Of a stretch of DNA of 64,000 bases, positions 40,998 to 48,366 are shown piece after piece. The first letter of the stretch is position 1; each line of letters starts with the position of its first letter. A program made the position numbers and the translations under genes. The notes beneath the pieces were generated by a model. That model worked only from the letters and a program-made list of their open reading frames with translations, was not told where the DNA came from and made no database searches. The stretch is from Corallococcus sp. EGB. GTDB taxonomy: Bacteria; Myxococcota; Myxococcia; Myxococcales; Myxococcaceae. The DNA is taken from contig NZ_CP079946.1 of assembly GCF_019968905.1 (NCBI RefSeq), forward strand, positions 2,480,001 through 2,544,000, in the 5' to 3' direction.

Positions 40998-42809
40998 CTA
41001 CGGCGCGCTGAAGGCCACCTTGCCGCGGACAATGACCTGCTCCGGCTTGGCGGCGCGCATGTCCTCGGCCTGGCCGCTGAGGAGGTTTCGGTCCCACCGC
41101 ACGAGCGTGGCCGGGTAGCCCAGGCCGAGCAGGCCCGCCTTTTCATGCCGGGCGATGGCTGACTCGCGGGTGTACCGGACGAAGGCGTCCTCCGCCGTCA
41201 TCCGCTCATAGGCAGGGACGGAGTCCATCAGCGCGGCGATTTGCACGTTGGGCGGGGTGCTGTTGGGCCCGAACTCGTCACCGCCGAACGCGAACCGCAG
41301 ACTCTCCTTCCGAAGGCTGTCGAAGCGCAGCGCGTCCGCAGCCTCCGAGGGCTGGTAGTGCGAGTTGATGTCGCCACGCAGCGCCAGGTGCGGCGGGTTC
41401 TGGATGATGGCGTACCCGAGCAGCGCGACACGGAAGCGCAGCGAGCTGTTGGCCATGTCCGCGTGTTCGAGGGTGACGCAGCGACGCGGCAGTCGCTGCC
41501 CCGTCCCATACAGGCGCTCCACCTTCTCGGCCGCCGTCACCACCTGTTCCACCGACGCGGCGCCGAAGGTGTGGATCATCGTGCAGGTGGTGTACTCCTG
41601 GGTGTCGTAGCCAGCCGACAAGATGGCCCATTCCAGGTCGAAGTTGCTCAGGTTGGGGCCGCCGTACCACGTGGGCGTGGACACGGACGGGCACTGGAGG
41701 TCAGGCGTGATGTACGGCTGCTTGCTCCAGCCACGGCAGGACTTGATGGCGCCCGATGCGAAGTACTTCTGGAGGAGCACGCCGCTTCGGCTGCGCAGGC
41801 TGTTCGGGCAGACGTCGCCCGGCGCCAGCGGGAGGCACGCCACCGTCAGGTCCACCGGGTGGTTGACGAGGGCGCGCACCGCAGCGGCCTTCTGCGGCCC
41901 ACCCGCGAAGAAGATGTCCGTCACCGAGGTGACGCCCTGGGAGAGCGCCACGTCCAGGCCGGCCTGGTACACCGCCGCGAGCTGCGCGTCGGAGAGGTCG
42001 CTGACGAGCGCCGCGAAGAAGGGCACCTGGGCCAGCTCCTGCGCCCAGCCGTCGAGCTCCATCAAGCCCGTGTACGGGTTGTAGACGCGGCCGTAGAAGC
42101 CGCTCCACGGGTCCACCACGCCGATGCCGTTGGGGTCCGTCGACGGGTTGAGGATGCCGGCCGCGGCGAACGCCAGCCGGTTGCCCCACAAGCCGTGGCC
42201 CTCGGTGGCGTCGAAGCCCACCGCCACCTTGTTCGGCGACGCGGCGGACAACTCCTGGAGAAGGTTGTGTCCCTTGCTCGTGGCGTAGAACCTCGCGCCG
42301 AAGAGGATGACGCTACGGCGCCGTGAGGCCTCGCCGTTGCAGCCCTGGAGCGCGGACACCACCTCGTCGAACGTCGGGTCGAAGTTGGGATAGGGGGTGC
42401 CGTCCGGCGCGAAGGCGAGGACGGGGCAAAGGTCGCCGAAGGGACGGCCGTGCGCTGCATCCGGGAACGAGTCGAAGGGCGGCACCTTGTGCTCGTGCGC
42501 GTCCACGATGCCGGCCGTGTACGTGGCACCGTGGCCGTCCTCCACGACGGTGCGCGGCCCAACGTAGGACTGCCAGGTGCTCCCACGGCCCACCCAGAGG
42601 ATGTCCTCGCCGCGCCAGGCGATGGCGGTGGCCCAGCGGCCCAACGCGTCCCCGTCCTGGCCGGTGTAGATGTTGGCGTTGTGGATGACGTGGTCCGCGT
42701 AGCCGCGCGGGATGCCGCTGGCGGACTCCGGCGGTGTGTCGCTGCCGGCGAGCGCCGGGGGTGCCGTGAGGCACACCAGTGCCGCGGCGAGAAGACGCCT
42801 TAAAGACAT
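40998..42809 (-). CDS. Secreted amidohydrolase (YtcJ-like, amidohydrolase_3)
   Basis: A 603-residue protein with a signal peptide (MSLRRLLAAALVCLTAPPALA). It has the amidohydrolase barrel: IHNANIYTGQDGD opens the beta sandwich, GATYTAGIVDAHEH is the metal site, and LEHADMANSS and FGGDEFGPN are later barrel motifs; the C-terminal RWDRNLLSGQ and EQVIVRGKVAF close the sandwich. Family members hydrolyse amides or related bonds; the substrate is unknown. It is unusual as prophage cargo and has its own terminator. There is also a tRNA-like sequence just upstream. Confidence 0.85.
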   Translation of the reverse strand: MSLRRLLAAALVCLTAPPALAGSDTPPESASGIPRGYADHVIHNANIYTGQDGDALGRWATAIAWRGEDILWVGRGSTWQSYVGPRTVVEDGHGATYTAGIVDAHEHKVPPFDSFPDAAHGRPFGDLCPVLAFAPDGTPYPNFDPTFDEVVSALQGCNGEASRRRSVILFGARFYATSKGHNLLQELSAASPNKVAVGFDATEGHGLWGNRLAFAAAGILNPSTDPNGIGVVDPWSGFYGRVYNPYTGLMELDGWAQELAQVPFFAALVSDLSDAQLAAVYQAGLDVALSQGVTSVTDIFFAGGPQKAAAVRALVNHPVDLTVACLPLAPGDVCPNSLRSRSGVLLQKYFASGAIKSCRGWSKQPYITPDLQCPSVSTPTWYGGPNLSNFDLEWAILSAGYDTQEYTTCTMIHTFGAASVEQVVTAAEKVERLYGTGQRLPRRCVTLEHADMANSSLRFRVALLGYAIIQNPPHLALRGDINSHYQPSEAADALRFDSLRKESLRFAFGGDEFGPNSTPPNVQIAALMDSVPAYERMTAEDAFVRYTRESAIARHEKAGLLGLGYPATLVRWDRNLLSGQAEDMRAAKPEQVIVRGKVAFSAP

Positions 42810-42847
42810 ACAGACTCCATGGGGGTTGGGGTTACGGCTGGACGGAG

Positions 42848-42914
42848 TGCCGGTGCCGGACTCGAACCGGGAGCGCTGAGACGTCCAGCGGGGGCCCACG
42901 CCCCGTCATCGGCA
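42848..42914 (-). other. tRNA-like sequence, degenerate
   Basis: On the minus strand this 67-base segment can fold like a tRNA: acceptor TGCCGAT with ACCGGCA (6 of 7 pairs), a GGGG/CCCC D-like stem, an anticodon-like stem CGCTG/CAGCG around GACGTCT, and a T arm with TTCGAGT. It is too short, has only two variable-loop bases, and lacks U33, so it is unlikely to be a working tRNA. It may be a pseudo-tRNA or att-like relic. Confidence 0.4.
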
Positions 42915-42946
42915 GGTGCTGCGGGTGCTGCGTGGCGCGGTGCTGC

Positions 42947-43396
42947 TCAGCCCTGCGCCAGTGCGACCGGCGACTCTGCGAGCGCGTCGAGCACTTCGGA
43001 CACCGTCAGGCAGAGCCGGTCCACCATGGAGAGCATGAGCTCCGGCTCATCTCCGCCGAGGAGTGCCACCGTGCGCTTCCCGGCCCCCGCGGCCCAGCCC
43101 AGCTCCAGATGCGCGCTTCGCCCGCACGGCGAGACGAGGACGCACGCGTCGCAGGATTCCAGCGCCCCCATGTCCAGCGCGAAGCCCTTCTCCGCCACCG
43201 GGTGCCGCAGCGCTTCGCGGAACTGCTCCGGCGTCCACGACCGCCAGTTTGGATCCACGCTGCTCCATGAGAAGCCGTCGTTGCCCGGCGCGGGCGCGCG
43301 GAAGTCGTAGACGTCGTGGCCGGCGGCACGCAGTGCCTGCACGACCTCCTGCTGCCGCTGCTCGTTCCGCCAGCTCGATGCGACGTAGACCTTCAT
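42947..43396 (-). CDS. Nucleoside 2-deoxyribosyltransferase-like protein
   Basis: A 149-residue protein of the NDT-like fold: KVYVASSWRNEQRQQEVVQALRAAGHDVYDF, then ALESCDACVLVSPCGRSAHLELGWAAGAGKRTVALLGG, which carries the typical nucleotide-binding loop and the acidic E residue of the active site. Members move deoxyribose between bases or act on nucleotides; phages use them in nucleotide salvage. GGAGG precedes the ATG. It is downstream of a hairpin-rich leader. Confidence 0.82.
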   Translation of the reverse strand: MKVYVASSWRNEQRQQEVVQALRAAGHDVYDFRAPAPGNDGFSWSSVDPNWRSWTPEQFREALRHPVAEKGFALDMGALESCDACVLVSPCGRSAHLELGWAAGAGKRTVALLGGDEPELMLSMVDRLCLTVSEVLDALAESPVALAQG

Positions 43397-43424
43397 GAGA
43401 GTGCCTCCTGCTGCGAGAGAAGGT

Positions 43425-43656
43425 CCCGGCGGGGGCGGGAGTGGGGACCGCCCCCGCCGGGCAGCGCTCAACATCAGCGCCGTGAGAGGCCCCGCGCGGC
43501 CCTATGCCGCGCGGGGTGAGGTGGAGCGCTCCGTCCAGCCAGGTGCGGCGCTGGCCACTCCACCGACAAGGCCCGGTGGCCCAATGCCACCGGGTTGCAA
43601 CCCCGCGCGTTGAGAGACCGGCCCGGGCCGCGTGATGCGGCTGACGGAACGCGCGG
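43425..43656 (-). other. Hairpin-rich non-coding segment (possible structured RNA)
   Basis: The 272-bp gap between the SSB-like and NDT-like genes has no gene but holds several strong inverted repeats: 43425-43461 (14-bp stem), 43490-43516 (11-bp stem, 5-base loop), 43572-43594 (9-bp stem, 5-base loop) and a 9-bp outer stem 43603-43611 with 43648-43656 enclosing a CCGC/GCGG hairpin. Three of the loops on the minus strand are five bases and start with AT. They would form a series of hairpins in the early leftward transcript. Confidence 0.55.
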
Positions 43657-43668
43657 TGCTGCGCAGAC

Positions 43669-44226
43669 TCAGAAGGGAATGTCGTCGTCCGTGAGCGGCG
43701 GAGGCTCGGGCGGGCCGCCATACGAAGGGGGACGCCCGCCTCCGCGTGACTGTTGTGGAGCGCCGCGGACATGAGCCGAGGAGGGCGCGCGACGTGGCGC
43801 GGTGCCCTGCTCCATCGCGAGGATGCGTCCCCGCATTTGCGCCGCAAAGCTGCGCGCCTGAGAGGGCTCCATCTGCTGCTTGAGGGCGAGGCCGCTACCG
43901 AGGGAATTCACCCAGCGCACCTTCGGACTCCACTTCCCCTCGTACTGCTCATTCTCGATGACGAGGGACACGTCGTTGGACTCGATGCCCGTGAGGTCCG
44001 AGACGTCGTCGCCCTGCCAGCCACAGGCGCGGAGCGCCTTGATGGTGTGCTCGAGCGTCGCGTCGGTGAAGAAGCCGAACCACGTGATGCTCTGCCCGGC
44101 GTAGGGCTCCGAGCCGTCGTTGCCCAGCAGGGTGAACTCGATGGCCACCTGCTCCTTTCCGCTCGACGTGAAGCCGAGAGCGCCCTGCGCGGCGCGCGCC
44201 TTGTACCGTCCGTTCTCCAGTTGCAT
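43669..44226 (-). CDS. Single-stranded DNA-binding-like phage protein
   Basis: A 185-residue protein with an OB-like N-terminal region (YKARAAQGALGFTSSGKEQVAIEFTLLG) and a disordered Gly/Pro/Arg tail that ends in LTDDDIPF. The acidic terminal hexapeptide is that of bacterial SSB, which recruits partner proteins. It lies one base after the Sak4-like gene, so the pair probably anneal or repair phage DNA together. Confidence 0.75.
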   Translation of the reverse strand: MQLENGRYKARAAQGALGFTSSGKEQVAIEFTLLGNDGSEPYAGQSITWFGFFTDATLEHTIKALRACGWQGDDVSDLTGIESNDVSLVIENEQYEGKWSPKVRWVNSLGSGLALKQQMEPSQARSFAAQMRGRILAMEQGTAPRRAPSSAHVRGAPQQSRGGGRPPSYGGPPEPPPLTDDDIPF

Positions 44227-44227
44227 G

Positions 44228-45202
44228 TCAGGCCACCTCGCCCAGCCGGGCGTTCGTCCAGTCGTTGAGCTTCGCCAGCTTCACCGCGTCTCCACCGGCC
44301 CTCTCGATGGCAGCCAGGGCGCTGCGCTTGTGCGCCTCGGAGAGCTGCTCCGCCTTCTCCCGGATGGCCGCCTCCAGCGCCTTCGGATCCGCCGGCTGGT
44401 GGGCCTCCAGGGCGGCAGTGAAGTCCGCCCACGAGAGGGGCAGGGACTCGGGCAGGTCGCCGCGGTTCTTCGCGTCATAGGCGGCGGTGCGCGTCGTGTA
44501 GATGAGGCGCGCGCCCGTCGAGACACCGCGCACGCGCTTCGTGCGCGCTTCCTTCGTGGTGTACGTCTCGTGGTTCGCGAAGAGGACGTGCTCCGCCCAC
44601 TCCTTCACCAGTCCGCTGGCCTTCGCGTTCAGCTTCAACTCGTACCGGTCGAAGTCCTCCCCCTCCGGGTTCTTGAAGGGCTTAATCCAGCAGTGCGCCA
44701 GCAGGACGATATGCATGCCCTTCTGACGCCGCAGCCTGTCGAGCGCGGCGAGGAAGACGCGCCACTCGTCGAGCGCCGCGCTGTAGCCTTTGCCGTACCC
44801 GTAGGACTCGATGTTCGCCTGCTCGTCGCGCTTGCAGATGTGAGCCCAGAGAAGGGGCTCCGCCCAGTCGAGGGTGTCCACGACGAGCGTCCGGTAGTCG
44901 TGCTGCTCGACGGTGAGGACACGGACGGCGTCCAGTACCTCCTGCCAACTCTCCGGTGACGGGAAGCGCGTGACGTCCAGGTGGTCCGTACCGTCCTCAG
45001 CGCCGAGGAAGATGGGGGCCGGCGCGTTAGCGCCGAAGGTGGACTTCCCGATGCCCTCGACGCCGTACAGCACGACGCGTAGAGGCGCCGCGCGCTTGCC
45101 GCGCACGAGCGCGTCCAGCGTCATGCGCGAAGGAGAGGGCGGCTTCGACTGGGGCCCGCCAGGAGTCCTGGGCGGTGGGCTGCCATTGCGTTGGGGTGAC
45201 AT
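44228..45202 (-). CDS. Sak4-like RecA-fold ATPase (AAA_24)
   Basis: A 324-residue ATPase with Walker A GVEGIGKST at about 47-55, Walker B TLVVDTLDWAEPLL, and LVLLAHCWIKPF-type segment (IVLLAHCWIKPF) of RecA-fold phage proteins. The AAA_24/Sak4 group acts with an SSB to anneal single-stranded DNA. AGAGGAG precedes ATG 45202 by eight bases. The C-terminal 80 residues are helical (KALEAAIREKAEQLSEAHKR), an extra domain. Confidence 0.82.
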   Translation of the reverse strand: MSPQRNGSPPPRTPGGPQSKPPSPSRMTLDALVRGKRAAPLRVVLYGVEGIGKSTFGANAPAPIFLGAEDGTDHLDVTRFPSPESWQEVLDAVRVLTVEQHDYRTLVVDTLDWAEPLLWAHICKRDEQANIESYGYGKGYSAALDEWRVFLAALDRLRRQKGMHIVLLAHCWIKPFKNPEGEDFDRYELKLNAKASGLVKEWAEHVLFANHETYTTKEARTKRVRGVSTGARLIYTTRTAAYDAKNRGDLPESLPLSWADFTAALEAHQPADPKALEAAIREKAEQLSEAHKRSALAAIERAGGDAVKLAKLNDWTNARLGEVA

Positions 45203-45258
45203 GCTTCGGTCTCCTCTTTCGACCGGGGTTGAAAAACTCAGGGACTGCGCTGCTGCTG

Positions 45259-45540
45259 TCAGCCGTCGTGCAGGCCCCATCCGCAGATGAGGCCGTCCTT
45301 GCCGTGGATGAGCGGGGCGCCGCAGTAGCAGTTGCCGTTGGGCGCGTTCTTCGCGGGCGGAGGCGGGGAGAACTCGATGCGTCCCGGCGCCGAGCCGGTG
45401 GGCGCCGCGGGCACGGGTGGTGGTGCCGGAGGCGTCGGCGGTGCGCGCCCGTGCAGTACGTCCAACTTGTGGAAGTACTCGGCGCGGTTGGCCCGGTGCC
45501 GGAGGGTTTCCGGGGAGGGCTTGCGTGAATGTCGTGACAT
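45259..45540 (-). CDS. Small Pro-rich protein with Cys motif
   Basis: A 93-residue protein. The N-terminus is basic and helical, the middle is Pro/Ala-rich, and the end contains NCYCGAPLIHGKDGLICGWGLHDG, a C-x-C, H, C arrangement that may bind zinc. It lies in the overlapping early block. Function unknown. Confidence 0.6.
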   Translation of the reverse strand: MSRHSRKPSPETLRHRANRAEYFHKLDVLHGRAPPTPPAPPPVPAAPTGSAPGRIEFSPPPPAKNAPNGNCYCGAPLIHGKDGLICGWGLHDG

Positions 45541-45558
45541 GCGCCCCTTGCTCCGCTC

Positions 45559-45768
45559 CTACTCGTAGCGCTCGCCCACGGCCTGCTCGGCCTGGCGCAG
45601 CAGTTCCCTCAACTCAGCCTCCACTTCGCCCTCGGGCGTGAGGCAGTCCCACTCCATGTCCTGACAGCGGTGCCGTCCCTCGTGTCCGTACTCCCGCTCG
45701 CACAGCACCCAGCATCTGTCCGGGTGCTCTGCGTAGGCGGGGCAAGGGGCGCGGCGTGCTTCCGGCAA
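45559..45768 (-). CDS. Small Cys-rich early protein
   Basis: A 69-residue protein from TTG 45768, with GAGAGG six bases before. Four Cys and His residues (CPAYAEHPDRCWVLCEREYGHEGRHRC) suggest a zinc-stabilised fold; the C-terminus is acidic and helical. A palindromic operator candidate (45771-45785) overlaps the ribosome site. Confidence 0.6.
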   Translation of the reverse strand: MPEARRAPCPAYAEHPDRCWVLCEREYGHEGRHRCQDMEWDCLTPEGEVEAELRELLRQAEQAVGERYE

Positions 45769-45770
45769 TG

Positions 45771-45785
45771 CAACCTCTCAGGTTG
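45771..45785. promoter_or_regulatory. Palindromic operator candidate CAACCT-CTC-AGGTTG
   Basis: A perfect 6+3+6 palindrome directly upstream of the leftward gene at 45768. The same half-sites with a TTC spacer occur at 48840-48854, upstream of the excisionase/integrase genes. Two such matches in one prophage are unlikely by chance and suggest one regulator for both transcripts. Confidence 0.6.
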
Positions 45786-45819
45786 AATGCCAGCTTCTTA
45801 CCTCTTGAGTCTGACGCGC

Positions 45820-46176
45820 CTACGCGGCGGCCCGGAGCACTTCCGCGCCCGCGCGCCGGTGCAGCGCGAGCCACAGCTGCCGCTCCACTTCCGCGCGGAG
45901 CAGCGCCTCCGCCTCCGCGATGCGGCCGAGCGACAGGCCCGCGTCCACCTGCCGCCGCTGGAGGCGGAGCCACCGCTCGAAGACGGGCAGGGTGCCGTCC
46001 GGCGTGCACGCGTCCATGGCGTCCTGAGCCGCGCGCAGCTTCTCCTGCACCTGAGCCTGCAGCGCTTCCATCTCGCGCACCTGCCGCTGGAGGTCCGCCA
46101 CGTCACAGGTGTCGCTCGTCCACCCCTCGCGGGCGAGGACGACGAGCGCCTCGGCCAGTTGGTGCAGGGGCTTCAC
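45820..46176 (-). CDS. Small helical early protein
   Basis: A 118-residue protein from GTG 46176 in a GTGA overlap with the upstream 56-residue gene. It is almost wholly helical (VADLQRQVREMEALQAQVQEKLRAAQDAM) with Ala/Leu/Gln-rich heptads and could oligomerise. Function unknown. Confidence 0.6.
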   Translation of the reverse strand: MKPLHQLAEALVVLAREGWTSDTCDVADLQRQVREMEALQAQVQEKLRAAQDAMDACTPDGTLPVFERWLRLQRRQVDAGLSLGRIAEAEALLRAEVERQLWLALHRRAGAEVLRAAA

Positions 46177-46343
46177 TTCGCGCCGCCCTTCAGCCGGGCC
46201 AGGTCGTCCGCCATGCGGAGCGTCACGCCCTCGATGGTGGTGTCCAGCTCCTTCCACGCCCGCAACACCTCCCGCTCAACCTCCTGCTCGTCGAAGTAGG
46301 CGCGCAGCACCTCGCGCGGCGTCTTCGTCTTCTTCTCAGGCAT
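46173..46343 (-). CDS. 56-residue early protein
   Basis: A short gene that encodes MPEKKTKTPREVLRAYFDEQ and a further 36 helical, charged residues, ending RLKGGAK. GGAGGAG precedes the ATG, the start overlaps the upstream stop by 8 bp, and the end overlaps the next start (GTGA). These overlaps and the GC bias show that it is real. Function unknown. Confidence 0.65.
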   Translation of the reverse strand: MPEKKTKTPREVLRAYFDEQEVEREVLRAWKELDTTIEGVTLRMADDLARLKGGAK

Positions 46344-46596
46344 GGCACTCCTCCTTCTGGGGCACCGCGTGCCCCGGGTTGCACAGCTGCTGCGCCTTGG
46401 CGCGCTTCGCGGTGGCGCGCTCGCGGAAGTCGGCCGCGTCGCGCTCGAGGAAGACGGCGCCCTCCGCGGAGCACCAGTCCGCGGAGGCCTGCTTCTCCTT
46501 GCGCGCCGCGCGCGCCTCCAACTCCTCCGCCTCCTTCAGCAGCGCCGCCGCGTCCGTCTGCGGGCGCACCTCTCCCGTCGCCATGTCGTTGGCCAT
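46336..46596 (-). CDS. Small Ala/Glu-rich early protein
   Basis: An 86-residue protein, helical and charged (DAAALLKEAEELEARAARKEKQ, RDAADFRERATAKRAKAQQ). GAGGAC precedes ATG 46596. It overlaps the following gene by 8 bp. Function unknown. Confidence 0.6.
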   Translation of the reverse strand: MANDMATGEVRPQTDAAALLKEAEELEARAARKEKQASADWCSAEGAVFLERDAADFRERATAKRAKAQQLCNPGHAVPQKEECHA

Positions 46597-46619
46597 TTCG
46601 TCCTCGTGGTGGATGGGGT

Positions 46620-46646
46620 GGGCGGGCGCCGTCGTGGCGCCCGCCC
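46620..46646 (-). terminator. Hairpin between two early genes
   Basis: A perfect 11-bp stem (GGGCGGGCGCC with GGCGCCCGCCC) around a 5-base loop, between the leftward 46654-46845 gene and the next gene. It may attenuate transcription from the first gene into the rest. Confidence 0.6.
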
Positions 46647-46653
46647 TGGGGTG

Positions 46654-46845
46654 CTACCGGCGCACTTCCAGCACGTCTGTGTGCCGGTGCAGTTCGCCCT
46701 TGGTGTCCGTGAAGGTGACGAGCGGCTTGCCCTGCTGCCGCGTCGCCTTCACCTCGCGGATCTGCCGGTCATCCACCGCCGGCCCGTCGTCCTTCCTCCG
46801 GAACCACTGGCCCTCCCGGGCCTTCGCCGCATCCATCGCTCGCAT
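46654..46845 (-). CDS. Small beta-rich early protein
   Basis: A 63-residue protein (EGQWFRRKDDGPAVDDRQIREVKATRQQ, then VTFTDTKGELHRHTDVLEVRR), probably a small barrel. It is the first visible gene of the leftward early region and starts about 135 bp from the operator array at 46980, which could control it. Function unknown. Confidence 0.6.
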   Translation of the reverse strand: MRAMDAAKAREGQWFRRKDDGPAVDDRQIREVKATRQQGKPLVTFTDTKGELHRHTDVLEVRR

Positions 46846-46979
46846 CGTCTACCCCCACTCATTCGTGTCCGTGCTGCGGTGCTGCTCCTGCTGGCGTCTC
46901 CGGTGGCGACCACCGAACTCCCGCTCCGCGACCATTCCCCCGAGGGGCAACGTCCGTCCGCCTTGATGAGATGCACACT

Positions 46980-47042
46980 GAACCCAATTGGGTTCTCAGT
47001 CAAGAACCCAATTGGGTTCTTGATGGGAACCTGATTGGGTGT
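46980..47042. promoter_or_regulatory. Operator array: three palindromes in 23-24 bp register
   Basis: GAACCCAATTGGGTTC occurs at 46980-46995 and 47004-47019, and a degenerate copy (12 of 16 bases) at 47027-47042. The spacing of 24 and 23 bp keeps the sites near the same helix face. The region lies between the leftward early genes and the rightward ribbon-helix-helix gene, and the third site sits inside the promoter. The ribbon-helix-helix protein encoded next to it is the obvious candidate to bind it. Confidence 0.75.
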
Positions 47043-47047
47043 ATCTT
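47020..47047 (+). promoter_or_regulatory. Sigma-70-like promoter of the RHH regulator
   Basis: TTGATG at 47020-47025 and TATCTT at 47042-47047 are separated by 16 bp. The spacer is almost exactly operator site 3, so a bound repressor would block it. It points at the RHH gene starting at 47087. Confidence 0.55.
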
Positions 47048-47086
47048 GACCGCCAGCAAACCCGCTGCTTAGTGAGGAGTTCCCAC

Positions 47087-47395
47087 GTGAAGAAGACACC
47101 CCGACGCGAGGTCGCTGAAGTGCCCCTGGAAGACCACGTTGAAGATCCCCCCAAGAAGGTCTCGGTCACGCTGCTCGACAGCCAGTGGAAAGACCTTGCT
47201 GCGGTCGCGCGTGCTCTGGGGCGCGACCGTCAAGACGTGATTGAGGAGATGCTGAAGGAGCAGACGAAGCAGTGGCTGGACGCCGCGAGCCCCGCGCAAC
47301 TCGAGCGCTACCGACATGCCCACGAGGAGCTGCGGAGGGCGATGGCGCCGCAGCCGACGGCGAAGGACAAGCCTGCCCGCCCTCAGAAGAAGTAG
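47087..47395 (+). CDS. Ribbon-helix-helix transcription regulator
   Basis: A 102-residue protein with a CopG/Arc-type ribbon-helix-helix at about 22-60: KKVSVTLLDSQWKDLAAVA is the strand and first helix, and ALGRDRQDVIEEMLKEQ the second. Start GTG 47087 has GAGGAG seven bases before it; a GTG at 47039 is less likely. The operator array lies directly upstream, so it should repress itself and perhaps the leftward early genes. It is the best candidate for the prophage's main repressor; no CI-like gene is seen. Confidence 0.82.
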   Translation: MKKTPRREVAEVPLEDHVEDPPKKVSVTLLDSQWKDLAAVARALGRDRQDVIEEMLKEQTKQWLDAASPAQLERYRHAHEELRRAMAPQPTAKDKPARPQKK

Positions 47396-47466
47396 CTCTG
47401 CGAGCCCAGAAATAAACGTAAAGTCGTGCGTCAGGATGCCGCCCAGGCGGGCGAGCGAGACACGAT

Positions 47467-48366
47467 ATGCCCGATGGCAGAATGAATACCCAGTGCCGTG
47501 GTTCGTCCCTGCGGCGGGACGGCATAGGGCCGTACCGATTCGGACAGCGCCTCAAGCGGCTGCCATGGCTGACGTACCTCGGCGAGGTCTATCGGGCTCG
47601 ACTGCGCGGGACGGATGAGGCGGAGGTTGTCCTGGTACGGAAGCAGCCGGGACGAGTCTCCGCTCAGCTTCGGCTCCGCATCGAGCCCGAATACCTCGCC
47701 GTGGGTGTGCAGGCAGACGCGCTCCCTGGAGGCCTGGCCGTGATGCGGTCGGAGCTGACGACGGCGATGCGCGACGCAGACGATGTGGTTGAGGCTGCCC
47801 TGGAGCAGGCCGGCGTGCTTGAGGATCTACTTACACGAGCGGCTTCGCGGCCCGTTCAGGCGCCGGCGAGCAGTTCACCGGAGCGCGCTGCGCATGGCGC
47901 GAAGCCCGCACCGATTGCTCCTATGGTGGAACCCCAGAAGCCTCGCCGGCATCTGCTGGGGCGGTGGGTATTGTCCAGTGGGCTTGCGGTAGCCGCCGTC
48001 GCGGGCATTTCGCTCTGGGCTAATCCGCCGCCCGCACCGCAGCCCATCGATGTAGAGCCTGTGGTGGACGTCCCCGCGACGCCCAGTAATGTCGTCTGGG
48101 CCGACGTCCTGACTGGTTCGTCGACGTCTTCGCCGATGGCGATTGAGCGGATCGTTGTCCCGAAGAAGCCGCTGCCAGGTCAAGCCGTCCCACCGTGCCC
48201 TTCGCCGGCCCGGGACCTCAACGGAGCCTGTTGGGTGAAGGTCGATTCGGATCCGCCGTGCCCGAAGAACACCGCCGAGTATCGGGGAGGTTGCTACATC
48301 CCGGTGCCTGAGAACCCCGACAAGAAGGTTCCGTTGAGCAGCAGTGCGCGCCCATTTCCGCAGTAG
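47467..48366 (+). CDS. Truncated protein kinase-like membrane protein
   Basis: A 299-residue protein. Residues 20-60 resemble the start of a Ser/Thr kinase N-lobe (GPYRFGQRLKRLPWLTYLGEVYRARL then VVLVRKQPG), but no catalytic loop or DFG follows. A TM helix lies at about 165-185 (WVLSSGLAVAAVAGISLWA), and the C-terminus has NGACWVKVDSDPPCPKNTAEYRGGCYIPVP, a tail I associate with myxobacterial membrane kinases. It therefore looks like a kinase without its catalytic core. The role may be regulatory or vestigial. Confidence 0.62.
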   Translation: MPDGRMNTQCRGSSLRRDGIGPYRFGQRLKRLPWLTYLGEVYRARLRGTDEAEVVLVRKQPGRVSAQLRLRIEPEYLAVGVQADALPGGLAVMRSELTTAMRDADDVVEAALEQAGVLEDLLTRAASRPVQAPASSSPERAAHGAKPAPIAPMVEPQKPRRHLLGRWVLSSGLAVAAVAGISLWANPPPAPQPIDVEPVVDVPATPSNVVWADVLTGSSTSSPMAIERIVVPKKPLPGQAVPPCPSPARDLNGACWVKVDSDPPCPKNTAEYRGGCYIPVPENPDKKVPLSSSARPFPQ

